NCBI RefSeq assembly: GCF_017086465.1
Contig: NZ_CP070961.1
Span: 1,798,001-1,862,000, forward strand
From: Nocardioides sp. zg-1228
GTDB lineage: Bacteria > Actinomycetota > Actinomycetes > Propionibacteriales > Nocardioidaceae
Length of the DNA: 64,000 bases
Direction of reading: 5' to 3'
The notes under the pieces are model-generated. The model was not told the origin of the DNA, ran no database searches, and saw only the letters and a list, made by a program, of their open reading frames with translations. The position numbers were made by a program, and so were the translations under genes. The stretch's first letter is position 1; the number at the start of each line of letters is the position of its first letter. Positions 41,623-52,086 of the stretch are shown here, piece by piece.

Positions 41623-42924
41623 TCAGTCCTCGGGCGGCGGCTCGAGGCGACGCAGCGCCGGGTCGTCGACCCGGAAGCTGCGCACCGGCCCCGGGGGAGT
41701 GTCGGCGGTCTCGAAGCGGACGGTCACCACCCCGGCGCCGGAGCCCCACACCCACCCGGCGCCCATCTCGTCGTGCACCACGTCCGCGCCGGGGGGCCAC
41801 GTGCGCCGCGGCGGCTCGGGCAGCACGATCTCGGCCTCGTCCTCCTCCTCGGCCTCCCCGAAGAGGTCCTCCTGCACCCAGTCGGCGAGACCGGACACGC
41901 CGACGCCGAGCAGGCGCACGCCGCCGGTCGTGTCGAGGTCGGCCAGCAGCGCGCGGGCCACCCGGGCGATGGTGCCGGCGTCGTCGGTCGGGCTGGGGAG
42001 GGTGCTCGACCGGCTGAGCGTGGTGAAGTCGTGCAGCCGTGCCTTGATCGTCACGGTGCGCCCGCTGTAGCCGCTCTTGCGCATGCGAGCGCCCACCTCG
42101 CGGGCCTGCCGGGTCAGCAGTCCCTCCATCAGCCGGCGGTCGGTGAGGTCGGAGTCGTAGGTGCTCTCCACGCTGATCGACTTGGCCTCCCGCTCGGCGA
42201 CCACCGGCCGCGAGTCCTGGGCCCGGGCGAGCTGCCACAGGCCGTGGCCCTGGGCCTGCCCGAGCAGCCGGACGAGCTCGTCCTCGGTCACCGCCTCGAG
42301 CTCTGCGACGGTGTGGATGCCCGCGCGGCGCAGCCGCTCGGCCGTGGCCGGCCCGACGCCCGGGATGACCTTGACCCGCATCGGGCGGAGCAGGTCGAGC
42401 TCGGTGCCGGGCGGGACCACGGTCATGCCGTCGGGCTTGTCGAGCTCGCTGGCCACCTTGGCGAGGAACTTCGACGATGCGATGCCCACCGTCGCCGTCA
42501 GCCCGCCCGTCACCTCCTGCACGCGCCGCCGCAGCTCGGCGCCGGCCTCGGTGACGGTGGCGACCTCGAGGTCGGGGAGGTCGGCGGCCGCGAGGTCGAC
42601 GAAGGCCTCGTCCAGCGACAGCGGCTCGACCAGCGGGGACAGCTCCCGCAGCACCTGCATCACCCGTCGGCTGGTGTCGCGGTAGGCGTGGAAGCGCCCG
42701 CTGAGGAACGCGGCGTGGGGGCACCGGGCCCTGGCCTCGCGCGTGGACATCGCCGACCCCACGCCGTACCTGCGAGCCTCGTAGGACGCGGTGGACACCA
42801 CGCCCCGCCCGCCGGTGCCGCCGACGACGACGGGCTTGCCGCGCAGCGAGGGCTTGTCGCGCTGCTCGACCGCGGCGAAGAACGCGTCCAGGTCGAGGTG
42901 CAGGATCGACGCGGTGCCGCGCAT
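41623..42924 (-). CDS. dinB: DNA polymerase IV (Y-family)
   Basis: 433 residues. The palm motifs ILHLDLDAFFAAVEQ and LSLDEAFVDL carry the metal-binding acidic residues; IASSKFLAKVASELDKP and the helix-hairpin-helix VIPGVGPATAERLRRAG follow. The little-finger domain ends with QEDLFG near residue 352, a beta-clamp-binding motif. About 77 residues follow it, starting with an acidic run and then a WVWGSGAGVVTVRFE segment; many DinB proteins end at the clamp motif. It performs error-prone translesion synthesis. Confidence 0.95.
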   Translation of the reverse strand: MRGTASILHLDLDAFFAAVEQRDKPSLRGKPVVVGGTGGRGVVSTASYEARRYGVGSAMSTREARARCPHAAFLSGRFHAYRDTSRRVMQVLRELSPLVEPLSLDEAFVDLAAADLPDLEVATVTEAGAELRRRVQEVTGGLTATVGIASSKFLAKVASELDKPDGMTVVPPGTELDLLRPMRVKVIPGVGPATAERLRRAGIHTVAELEAVTEDELVRLLGQAQGHGLWQLARAQDSRPVVAEREAKSISVESTYDSDLTDRRLMEGLLTRQAREVGARMRKSGYSGRTVTIKARLHDFTTLSRSSTLPSPTDDAGTIARVARALLADLDTTGGVRLLGVGVSGLADWVQEDLFGEAEEEDEAEIVLPEPPRRTWPPGADVVHDEMGAGWVWGSGAGVVTVRFETADTPPGPVRSFRVDDPALRRLEPPPED

Positions 42925-43130
42925 CAGCCGGTGCGGCCCGAGGCGGAGGACTGCGTCACGCCGCCATCCTCCCGCATCCCGGTCGGCGTCCCCGTCACCG
43001 CCGCCCCCTCCTCCCGAACGGCACGAGGGCTGGCCGCCAGTCGTCCACAGGTCCGCCGGATCCGCCGTCGTCCACAGCGCCGCGCGCCGGAGGGCGTGGA
43101 CGGTCGGTGCCGGCGGGAAGCGTCCTCGGC

Positions 43131-44117
43131 ATGGAACCCCTCGAGCCCGTCCCTCCGTCAGCCCTCGCCCCGGGCGCCGCCCCCATGCGCGCGCGCACCC
43201 CCGAGGACATCGTCGCCTTCGTGCCCCTCGCGCTCGGCTTCGTGCCCCAGCGCTCCGCGGTGGTGGTGAGCGTCGGCCCGGGCGGGATGCATGCCCGCGT
43301 CGACCTGCCGCACGACCCCGACGACGTCGACGACGTCGTGGAGGCGCTCCTGCGTGCCGCCCGGCTCAACGACGTCCGCGAGGTCGTCGCCGTGGTCTAC
43401 GACGACGACACGACCGTCGCCGACGAGGCCGCCTGGTCGCTCCACGACGAGTTCACCGCCGCCGGCATCGGCGTGCGCGAGGTGCTGCGCGTCCACGACG
43501 ACCACTGGTACGCCGTGCTGCCGGGCGCCCCGCTCGCCGCCTACCAGGGCGTGCCGTTCGCCCGCTCCGAGCACCCGTTCACGGCCCGGTCGGTCTTCGA
43601 GGGCCGGGTCACCCACGCCAGCCGCGACGCCCTGCGCGCCACGCTCGCCCCCGACCCCGCCGCGGCTCGCCGCACCGACACCCACCTCCGGGGGGCGGTG
43701 CCGCTGCCCGAGGGCGCCCTCGGCGGCCTGGTGCGTCGTCACGTCCGGGCCGGCACCACGCTGTCGGCCGCGGAGCTCGCCTCTGTGGCGGCGAGCGTCC
43801 GCGTCGGTGCCCGCCGCGATGAGGCGTGGGTGTGGCTCGACCGGTCGACGGCCCGCCCGGCGGTGGAGCTGTGGTCCGACGCGGTGCGACGGCTGCCGAC
43901 GTCGCACGTCGCGGGCCCCGCCGCGGTGCTGGCGTTCGCCGCGTGGCTCTCCGGCGACGGCGCCCTCGCGTGGTGCGCGGTCGACCGGTGCCGCGAGGTC
44001 GAGGAGGCGCACTCCCTCGCCGGGCTGGTGGCCCAGCTCCTCGAGGCGGCCACGCCGCCCGACGCCTGGGCGGCCCTGCGCCCGTCGCTCGGCGCGAGCG
44101 GCGACCCGGCGGCGTGA
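43131..44117 (+). CDS. DUF4192 domain protein
   Basis: 328 residues. RTPEDIVAFVPLALGFVPQRSAVVV is the N-terminal hallmark of actinobacterial DUF4192, and the C-terminal AVLAFAAWLSGDGALAWCAVDR is its second conserved block. The function is unknown; there is no signal peptide or membrane helix. ATG 43131 is favoured; a GTG eight codons upstream is possible. It lies between dinB (divergent) and the ligase gene. Confidence 0.85.
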   Translation: MEPLEPVPPSALAPGAAPMRARTPEDIVAFVPLALGFVPQRSAVVVSVGPGGMHARVDLPHDPDDVDDVVEALLRAARLNDVREVVAVVYDDDTTVADEAAWSLHDEFTAAGIGVREVLRVHDDHWYAVLPGAPLAAYQGVPFARSEHPFTARSVFEGRVTHASRDALRATLAPDPAAARRTDTHLRGAVPLPEGALGGLVRRHVRAGTTLSAAELASVAASVRVGARRDEAWVWLDRSTARPAVELWSDAVRRLPTSHVAGPAAVLAFAAWLSGDGALAWCAVDRCREVEEAHSLAGLVAQLLEAATPPDAWAALRPSLGASGDPAA

Positions 44118-44158
44118 GCCCAGCCCTCGGGACGGTGTCCACCGGGCAGCCGCGTGGT

Positions 44159-44164
44159 TAGGGT
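44159..44164 (+). promoter_or_regulatory. TAGGGT -10 box, leaderless start
   Basis: TAGGGT ends 6 nt before ATG 44171, so the transcript should begin at the start codon; there is no Shine-Dalgarno, which agrees. Confidence 0.5.
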
Positions 44165-44170
44165 GCCGCC

Positions 44171-45634
44171 ATGGGTGAAGAGGTCGCGCAGCAGGAGTTC
44201 AGCCGGGCCGACCGGACGCGGCACCGCGAGAAGGTGCGTCGCAACCTCGACGTGTTCGCGCGGATGCTCCGCGAGTCGGCGTTCGACACCGACGACCCGA
44301 TGACGGGTCTCGAGATGGAGCTCAACCTCATCGACGAGGTGGGCGACCCGGCGCTGAAGAACGCCGAGGTCCTCGAGGCCATCGCCGACCCCGACTTCCA
44401 GACCGAGCTCGGCCAGTTCAACATCGAGATCAACGTGGCGCCGGCCAAGCTGCGCGAGGGCGGGCTCTCGGAGTTCGAGGCGAGCCTGCGCCGCTCCCTC
44501 AACGACGCCGAGGAGAAGGGCGCCGAGGTGGGCGCCCAGCAGGTGATGATCGGCATCCTCCCGACGCTCGCCGAGGGCCACATGACCGTCTCGTCACTCA
44601 GCTCCAACCCGCGCTACAAGCTCCTGTCCGAGCAGATCCTCGCCGCGCGTGGCGAGGACATCACGATCAGCATCTCCGGCAGGGAGCGGCTCACCACGAC
44701 GGCCGACTCGATCGTGCCCGAGGCGGCGTGCACCAGCACCCAGTTCCACGTGCAGACCTCACCCGACCAGTTCGCCGCCTACTGGAACGCCGCCCAGGCG
44801 ATCGCCGGCGTGCAGCTCGCGGTGTCGGCCAACTCTCCCTACCTCCTCGGCAAGGAGCTGTGGCGCGAGACGCGCATCCCGCTGTTCGAGCAGGCGACCG
44901 ACACCCGCAGCGAGGAGCTCAAGGCGCAGGGGGTGCGGCCGCGGGTGTGGTTCGGCGAGCGGTGGATCACCTCGGTGTTCGACCTCTTCGAGGAGAACGT
45001 CCGCTACTTCCCGGCGCTGCTGCCCGTCACCGACGAGGAGGACCCGCTCGAGGTGCTCGAGTCGGGCGGCACGCCCGCCCTCCACGAGCTCAAGCTCCAC
45101 AACGGCACCGTCTACCGCTGGAACCGTCCCGTCTACGACATCTCGCTGGGCATGCCGCACCTCCGCGTCGAGAACCGGCTGCTCGCCGCCGGGCCGACGG
45201 TCGCCGACACCATCGCCAACGCGGCGCTGTGGTTCGGCCTGGTGCGCTACCTCGTCGAGAGCGAGCGCCCGCTGTGGTCGCAGATGTCCTTCTCCGCGGC
45301 CGAGGAGAACTTCCACGTCGCGGCCCAGATGGGCGTCGACGCGCAGGTCTACTGGCCGGGCCTGGGACAGGTCCGCGCCACGGAGCTCATGCTGCGCCGG
45401 CTGCTGCCGATGGCGCGCGCGGGCCTCGAGTCGTGGGGCGTGCCCACCGAGGAGAGCGACCGCTACCTCGGCATCATCGAGCAGCGCTGCCAGACCGAGG
45501 CGAGCGGCGCGGGCTGGTTCGTCGACCGGGTGCGCGCCCGCGGGGGCCCCGACCGCTTCGACGCGCTGCGGGCGACCCTGCTCGACTACCGCGACCGAAT
45601 GCACAGCAACGAGCCCGTGCACACCTGGGACTGA
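44171..45634 (+). CDS. Glutamate-cysteine-ligase-family protein (GCS2-like)
   Basis: 487 residues. GLEMELNLIDEVGDP holds the metal-binding Glu pair of the glutamine-synthetase-like fold, LGQFNIEINVAP the next acidic strand, and ACTSTQFHVQTSP and LRVENRLLAAGPTV further active-site segments. The architecture matches actinobacterial glutamate-cysteine ligase-type carboxylate-amine ligases. Actinobacteria use mycothiol and ergothioneine rather than glutathione, so the product could be gamma-glutamylcysteine or another gamma-glutamyl amide. Monocistronic, with a leaderless-type promoter. Confidence 0.85.
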   Translation: MGEEVAQQEFSRADRTRHREKVRRNLDVFARMLRESAFDTDDPMTGLEMELNLIDEVGDPALKNAEVLEAIADPDFQTELGQFNIEINVAPAKLREGGLSEFEASLRRSLNDAEEKGAEVGAQQVMIGILPTLAEGHMTVSSLSSNPRYKLLSEQILAARGEDITISISGRERLTTTADSIVPEAACTSTQFHVQTSPDQFAAYWNAAQAIAGVQLAVSANSPYLLGKELWRETRIPLFEQATDTRSEELKAQGVRPRVWFGERWITSVFDLFEENVRYFPALLPVTDEEDPLEVLESGGTPALHELKLHNGTVYRWNRPVYDISLGMPHLRVENRLLAAGPTVADTIANAALWFGLVRYLVESERPLWSQMSFSAAEENFHVAAQMGVDAQVYWPGLGQVRATELMLRRLLPMARAGLESWGVPTEESDRYLGIIEQRCQTEASGAGWFVDRVRARGGPDRFDALRATLLDYRDRMHSNEPVHTWD

Positions 45635-45676
45635 CCCGGGACCGACCTCGCGCGCAGCACGGGGGAGTGCGGGTGC

Positions 45677-46213
45677 TCAGCGGGCGCCGGGGCGCGGGCG
45701 CAGGCGACGCCACTCGCGGCGCACGTCGCTCACCGGGTCGAACCACCCGCGCCGGGTCACCACCACCAGGCCCACCGGCAGGCCCAGGGCCCGCGCGGCC
45801 CACGCGGCGGGACCGAGCCAGCGCAGGTCGTCGTCGTGCGGCGAGAGCTCGCCGGGACGGGTCAGCCACAGCAGCGGCCGGGGGGCCAGCGACGTCGCGG
45901 TGCGCAGCAGGGCGAGGACGACGTCGGCGCGCGCCCCGGCGTCGGCGACCGGAGGGTCCTCGACGTGGCGGGCCGAGCGCCCCGGGACGCCGGCGTGGAT
46001 CGCGGGCGGGAACCGGCGTCGGGTCTCACCCTCGACGAGCTCGAGGGTGGCGGCGCGCAGGACGTCGTGGGTCCACCGCTCGACCGGGGCGTGCACCGCC
46101 GCCAGCACGGGCGGCTGGGCCGCGGGCGGTGCGCCGACCCGGGGACCGACCGGCATGCGTACCGGGCTCGCCGGAGGGGTCGCGGGGCCTGTCGCGGGAG
46201 GGGGCGGGGGCAC
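45677..46213 (-). CDS. Hypothetical protein with a proline-rich N-terminus
   Basis: About 178 residues from GTG 46213, or 159 from ATG 46156. A Pro-rich start (VPPPPPATGPATPP) is followed by a globular region with ERWTHDVLRAATLELVEGE, ADVVLALLRTATSLAPRPLLWLTRPG and a basic end DVRREWRRLRPRP. The mix of helix-like segments and a W-L-G-P-A loop suggests a real folded protein, but I recognise no family. The frame is open far upstream over uspA and beyond; that part is a shadow. Confidence 0.6.
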   Translation of the reverse strand: MPPPPPATGPATPPASPVRMPVGPRVGAPPAAQPPVLAAVHAPVERWTHDVLRAATLELVEGETRRRFPPAIHAGVPGRSARHVEDPPVADAGARADVVLALLRTATSLAPRPLLWLTRPGELSPHDDDLRWLGPAAWAARALGLPVGLVVVTRRGWFDPVSDVRREWRRLRPRPGAR

Positions 46214-46342
46214 GCGCCCAGCGTGCCCCAGTGAGCGGTTCGCGACCCACCCCTCCACAGGCTGCGTAAGACCTGTGGTTTCCGTTACGGTGCCACCAGG
46301 CCAACGGCGAGGCGCTGTGGCCACGAGAAGAGGAGAGACACC

Positions 46343-46744
46343 ATGGGCACCGTCGTCGTCGGATACGTCCCCAAGCCGGAGGGCGAGGCCGCCCTCGCCG
46401 CCGGGATCAACGAGGCGAAGCTGCGCGGCAGCAAGCTCGTGGTGGTGAACTCCCACCGGGGTGGCCAGGACTTCGACGGGTCGGCCGCCCGCGCCGCCGA
46501 GGACGAGCTCACCGGGATCGAGAAGCAGCTCCAGGACAGCGGCGTCGACCACGAGGTCCGCCAGCTGGTGCGCGGCTTCGAGCCGGCCGAGGACCTGATC
46601 AGCATCGCCGAGGCCAACGGCGCCGAGCTGCTCGTCATCGGCCTGCGCCGCCGCTCGCCCGTGGGCAAGCTCATCCTCGGCAGCAACGCCCAGCGCGTCC
46701 TGCTCGACGCCCCGTGCCCCGTCCTGGCGGTCAAGGCCACGTAG
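46343..46744 (+). CDS. Universal stress protein (UspA family)
   Basis: 133 residues, one Usp domain. VVVGYVPKPEGEAAL opens it, and the ATP-binding motif GLRRRSPVGKLILGSNAQRV (G-2x-G-9x-G-S/T type) precedes the closing strand APCPVLAVKA. GAGGAGAGA lies 4 nt before the ATG, and a TACGGT -10-like box is at 46286-46291. It likely responds to growth arrest or stress. Confidence 0.92.
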   Translation: MGTVVVGYVPKPEGEAALAAGINEAKLRGSKLVVVNSHRGGQDFDGSAARAAEDELTGIEKQLQDSGVDHEVRQLVRGFEPAEDLISIAEANGAELLVIGLRRRSPVGKLILGSNAQRVLLDAPCPVLAVKAT

Positions 46745-46783
46745 CCCGCGCGAGGCGGTCACGACGTCGGGCACAATCGCCCC

Positions 46784-47362
46784 ATGGGCTTCCAGATCAC
46801 CGGCGACCCCGCCGCCGACAAGGTTCTCGACGACTCCGCGTTCGCGCTGCTCGTGGGCATGATGCTCGATCAGCAGTACCCGATGGAGCACGCGTTCCGC
46901 GGCCCGGCGAAGGTGCTCGACCGCTTCGGCAGCGTGGACCCCGAGGCGATCGCGGCCGCCGACCCGGAGGAGTTCGCGGCGATGGCTGCGACGCCGCCGG
47001 CCATCCACCGCTTCCCGGGCTCGATGGCGGCCCGGCTCCAGGAGCTGGCCCGCATCGTGGAGGAGACCTACGGCGGGGACGCCTCGCGACTGTGGACCGA
47101 GGCCGCGGACGGCAAGGACCTGCTCAAGCGCGTGATGGCGCTGCCGGGCTTCGGCAAGCAGAAGGCGCAGATCTTCGTCGCACTGCTGGCCAAGCAGCTG
47201 GGAGTGCGCCCCGAGGGCTGGGAGGCCGCCGTCGGCGACTACGCGCTCGACGGCCACCGCTCGGTCGCGGACGTCGTCGACGCCGAGTCGCTGCAGAAGG
47301 TGCGCGACCACAAGAAGGCCGCGAAGGCGGCCGCGAAGTCCGCCCCGAAGGTCTCCGGCTGA
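46784..47362 (+). CDS. HhH-GPD-type base-excision repair protein
   Basis: 192 residues. LLVGMMLDQQYPMEHAF is the start of the HhH-GPD fold, and MALPGFGKQKAQIFVALLA is the helix-hairpin-helix. This short actinobacterial subfamily resembles EndoIII/AlkA-like glycosylases but is shorter and lacks the iron-sulfur Cys cluster. A Lys/Ala-rich tail (DHKKAAKAAAKSAP) may bind DNA non-specifically. The lesion specificity is unknown. Confidence 0.86.
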   Translation: MGFQITGDPAADKVLDDSAFALLVGMMLDQQYPMEHAFRGPAKVLDRFGSVDPEAIAAADPEEFAAMAATPPAIHRFPGSMAARLQELARIVEETYGGDASRLWTEAADGKDLLKRVMALPGFGKQKAQIFVALLAKQLGVRPEGWEAAVGDYALDGHRSVADVVDAESLQKVRDHKKAAKAAAKSAPKVSG

Positions 47363-47496
47363 GCGCAGCCGGGCGCCGACACGCGCGGTGGTGCGACCGG
47401 TGGTTGGTCCTCAGGAGGGCCGTGGCACAATTACGGCGCGGCTCTTGACGTCACCGGGCCTCGCCGCGCCCCGAAGCTGTTTGACGAGAGGTGTTC

Positions 47497-48984
<1,488 letters not shown>

Positions 48985-49012
48985 TCGACCACCGGTCGTC
49001 TGGACGACCTGA

Positions 49013-49052
49013 CGACGACGGCCCGGATCCCCGCGGATCCGGGCCGTCGTCG
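49013..49052 (+). terminator. Strong hairpin downstream of rpoD
   Basis: A perfect 18-bp stem (49013-49030 with 49035-49052) and CCGC loop lies 28 nt after the rpoD stop. Its outer ACGACGGCCCG arm is identical to the stem of the rpsA terminator. No T-run. Confidence 0.87.
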
Positions 49053-49136
49053 CGTCCGCGGGGGCGACCGGTTGGGGTGTGGACGGGCCCGTCGGCGATG
49101 GCTAGCGTCTGGGCCTTCCGACCCGAGGAGCCCGCC

Positions 49137-50711
49137 GTGTCCGACCACGCCCGCCCCGCGACGTACCGCACCCTCGACGAGGTCGAGGAGACGCTCAGCC
49201 CGGCCGAGCAGCGCTTCGAGCGGCTGCGGCGCACGTCGGGCCTGGCCATCGGCCCGGTCGTCGCCGTCGTGGTCTACCTGATCTGCTCCGGCCTCGACGA
49301 GCCGGCCCAGAAGCTCGCCGGGATCCTCAGCCTGGTGATCGTGTGGTGGATGACCGAGGCGATCCCGATCCCGGTCACCGCGATGCTCGCGATGGCGGCG
49401 TGCGTCCTGCTGGGCGTCGCCCCGGCCGAGGATGTCTTCGCCCTCTTCGGCAACTCCACGATCTTCGTCTTCATCGGTGGCTTCGTGCTGGCCGAGGCGA
49501 TGCGCAAGCACGGCCTGGACCAGCGGTTCGCCTACGGGGTGCTGAGCATCCCCGGTGTCGCATCCTCCACGGTGCGGGTCGTGGTCGCCTTCGGCCTGAT
49601 CAGCGCGGGCCTGAGCGCGTTCGTGTCCAACACCGCCAGCGCCGCGATGCTGATGCCGATCGCGATGGGGATCATCGGCTTCCTGGCCGGGCGCGTGTCG
49701 GCGCAGTCCGACGAGGACGCCGACCCCGACGACGTACGCCGGCTTCGGTTCTCGACCGCGCTGCTGCTGATGGTGGCCTACGGCGCCAGCGTCGGCGGCC
49801 TGCTGACGCCGGTCGGCAGCCCGCCCAACCTCATCGGTCGCGAGCTGATCACCCAGGAGACCGGCGAGGAGATCCCGTTCTTCACCTGGATGCTGCTCGC
49901 CTTCCCCATCGTGGCGCTGATGTTCGTCGCGCTCTGCATCGTGCTGCTGCGGCTCAACAAGCCCGAGACCAAGCGGATCGAGGGTGCCGAGCAGTTCATT
50001 CGCGAGCAGCGCGCCAACCTCGGCCCCATGGGCCGGGGCGGGCGCAACACGCTCATCGCGTTCGCGGTCACGGTGACGCTCTGGATCCTGCCCGGCTTCG
50101 TGGCGCTCCTGACCGGCGGCGAGGGCTCGTTCTACGAGTCCGTGTCGGCGCACCTGCAGGAGGGGGCGGTCGCCATCCTCGGCGCCAGCCTGCTCTTCCT
50201 GCTGCCCGTCGACTGGCCGCGGCGGCAGTTCACCATCACCTGGAACGACGCGTCGCGCATCGACTGGGGCACCATCGTGCTCTTCGGCTCCGGCATCGCA
50301 CTCGGCGGCCTGCTGGGATCGACGGGCCTGGCGGAGTCGATGGGCACCGGGCTGAGCGACCTGCTCGGGGTCAGCTCGTTGCTGTCGATCACGCTCCTGT
50401 CGACCGTCATCGCGGTCGTCATCAGCGAGACGACGAGCAACACCGCCAGCGTGGGCGTGGTGGCGCCGATCGCGATCCAGCTCGCGCTCGCCGCCGACGT
50501 CAACCCGTCGATCCCGGCGCTCGCCGCGGTCTTCGGCGCGTCCTACGGGTTCATGCTGCCCGTGTCGACGCCGCCCAACGCGATCGTCTACGGCACCGGG
50601 CTGGTCCCGATCACCCGGATGGTGCGCTCGGGCATCGTCTTCGACATCATCGGCATCGTGATCATCGTCGCCGGCGTCACCACGATGGCCAACGTCCTCG
50701 GCATCGGCTGA
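49137..50711 (+). CDS. DASS/SLC13-family anion:sodium symporter
   Basis: 524 residues from GTG 49137 (GAGGAG, 7 nt spacing); a TAGCGT -10-like box is at 49103-49108. About 11-12 membrane segments. The two family SNT substrate/sodium motifs are present: FVSNTASAAMLMPI (about 165) and ETTSNTASVGVVAPI (about 440), as are VWWMTEAIPIPVTAM and LLTPVGSPPNLIG. Such proteins import di- or tricarboxylates, or sulfate, with sodium. An acidic cytoplasmic loop (DEDADPDD) follows the first SNT bundle. Confidence 0.9.
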   Translation: MSDHARPATYRTLDEVEETLSPAEQRFERLRRTSGLAIGPVVAVVVYLICSGLDEPAQKLAGILSLVIVWWMTEAIPIPVTAMLAMAACVLLGVAPAEDVFALFGNSTIFVFIGGFVLAEAMRKHGLDQRFAYGVLSIPGVASSTVRVVVAFGLISAGLSAFVSNTASAAMLMPIAMGIIGFLAGRVSAQSDEDADPDDVRRLRFSTALLLMVAYGASVGGLLTPVGSPPNLIGRELITQETGEEIPFFTWMLLAFPIVALMFVALCIVLLRLNKPETKRIEGAEQFIREQRANLGPMGRGGRNTLIAFAVTVTLWILPGFVALLTGGEGSFYESVSAHLQEGAVAILGASLLFLLPVDWPRRQFTITWNDASRIDWGTIVLFGSGIALGGLLGSTGLAESMGTGLSDLLGVSSLLSITLLSTVIAVVISETTSNTASVGVVAPIAIQLALAADVNPSIPALAAVFGASYGFMLPVSTPPNAIVYGTGLVPITRMVRSGIVFDIIGIVIIVAGVTTMANVLGIG

Positions 50712-50762
50712 GGCCCACCCACGGCCACCCTTGACGGGAGCCGTGGACGGGCGCACGATCGA

Positions 50763-50786
50763 GAACGCGAATCCTCTTTCGCGTTC
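50763..50786 (+). promoter_or_regulatory. 9-bp inverted repeat in the leader of the SGNH-hydrolase gene
   Basis: GAACGCGAA (50763-50771) and TTCGCGTTC (50778-50786) pair perfectly around a 6-nt spacer, 16 nt before the ATG and just before the GGGAGG site. It could be an operator (a TetR gene lies downstream) or an RNA hairpin protecting or masking the leader. Confidence 0.5.
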
Positions 50787-50802
50787 CTCTCGGGAGGCCC
50801 CC

Positions 50803-52086
50803 ATGCTCGGACGTGGTGCTCGTACGCTGACCTCGCTCGCCGGGGCGCTGCTCGTGGCCGCGGCGACCGCCGCCGGCACGCTGGCGCTCGCGCCGTCGGC
50901 CTCGGCCGACCCGCTGCCGCCGACCGCGGTGGCGATGGGCGACAGCTTCATCAGCGGTGAGGGGGCGGGCGGCTACGTCGCGGTGACCGACCAGAACGGC
51001 GTGGCGCAGGGCTTCCCCGGGTGGGCGTCGCCGAACAGCAACCCCTACTTCTGCCACCGCTCGGCCAACGCGTCCATCCAGGTCGCCGACCTGCCGGGCA
51101 TCTCGCGCCGGGTCAACCTCGCGTGCTCGGGGGCGCAGCCCGCCGACATGGCCGCGGCGTCGAGCGCGCGCCCAGCGGGACGTACGGTCGCCGCCCAGAT
51201 CGCGCAGCTGCGGACGGTCGCGCAGACCGGCGACATCGACCTCGTGCTCCTGGGACTGGGGTCCAACAACAGCCAGTTCACCTTCGGCGGCGTCGCCGCG
51301 GAGTGCGCGGGCCGCTTCGTCGCCGACGGCTACACCGGCTGGTGGGAGGTGTGGATCCACTTCATCAACTGGGTGACCGGGGAGGAGCTCAACGAGCGCG
51401 CGTGCAGCGACGCCGACTTCGCGACCGCGGCCCAGCTCGCCGCGGCGCGCGCCGAGACCACCGCGGCCGTGCGCCAGGTGCTCGACGTGCTCGACGAGGT
51501 GGACGCCGACGGCGACCACCGGGTCGTGCTGCAGGACTACACCAACCCGCTCCCGCCGGCGTACGCCGAGCAGTACCGCACCGAGGACGGGCGCAGCGAC
51601 ACCCGCGACAAGTACCGCGCCCTGGTGGACGAGCGCTACGCCGCGGGATGTCCCGCGGACATCGACTCGCTGGCTCCCGCCCACCGGTTCAGCCAGAACC
51701 TCGGCAGCCTCGTCGGCGGCGTCGCCGCCACGTTGCGGGCCGAGCGACCCGCCGCGAAGATCACCTACCTCAACGTGCAGCGCGCCTTCGACGGGGCGCG
51801 GCTGTGCGAGGCACCGGGCAGCCCCGGCAACTCCCTCGCGACGCCCCTGCGGGTGATGGACGGCCCGAGCGGTGTCCACGTGCAGAGCTTCGGGCCCTAC
51901 GACAAGCTCGACATCAAGCGGGTCACCGACACCTGCTCCGACTACTACCAGACCTGCCAGGAGTCGTGGCACCCCAACGCGGCCGGGCACCGCGCGCTCG
52001 GCCAGTGCCTGCGCGGGGCGTGGTTGGCCGCCCGCGCGTCGGTGACCTGCACGCGCGCCTCGTCGGGCGTCATCACCACGCAGTGA
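50803..52086 (+). CDS. Secreted SGNH/GDSL-type hydrolase (lipase/esterase)
   Basis: 427 residues. A signal peptide ends near SASAD. The GDS block is VAMGDSFISGEGAGGY with the nucleophile Ser, block II NLACSGAQ, block III LGLGSNNSQF and the His/Asp block QESWHPNAAGHRALG. Six or more Cys suggest disulfides in an exported protein. It resembles streptomycete SGNH lipases/esterases, extended by about 150 residues with TNPLPPAYAEQY. The last codons overlap the TetR start by GTGA, so the two are co-transcribed. Confidence 0.88.
   Translation: MLGRGARTLTSLAGALLVAAATAAGTLALAPSASADPLPPTAVAMGDSFISGEGAGGYVAVTDQNGVAQGFPGWASPNSNPYFCHRSANASIQVADLPGISRRVNLACSGAQPADMAAASSARPAGRTVAAQIAQLRTVAQTGDIDLVLLGLGSNNSQFTFGGVAAECAGRFVADGYTGWWEVWIHFINWVTGEELNERACSDADFATAAQLAAARAETTAAVRQVLDVLDEVDADGDHRVVLQDYTNPLPPAYAEQYRTEDGRSDTRDKYRALVDERYAAGCPADIDSLAPAHRFSQNLGSLVGGVAATLRAERPAAKITYLNVQRAFDGARLCEAPGSPGNSLATPLRVMDGPSGVHVQSFGPYDKLDIKRVTDTCSDYYQTCQESWHPNAAGHRALGQCLRGAWLAARASVTCTRASSGVITTQ

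Noticed and set aside
41463..42070. Plus-strand open frames encoding repetitive TGRLDGLGVSGRADS-type peptides
   Set aside because: They arise from translating the 32-bp minisatellite (a period not divisible by 3, so all frames look repetitive) and then run antisense through dinB.
46214..47311. N-terminal 366 codons of the long minus-strand frame ending at 45677
   Set aside because: They are antisense to uspA and the HhH-GPD gene and have shadow composition; only the last 160-180 codons look like protein.
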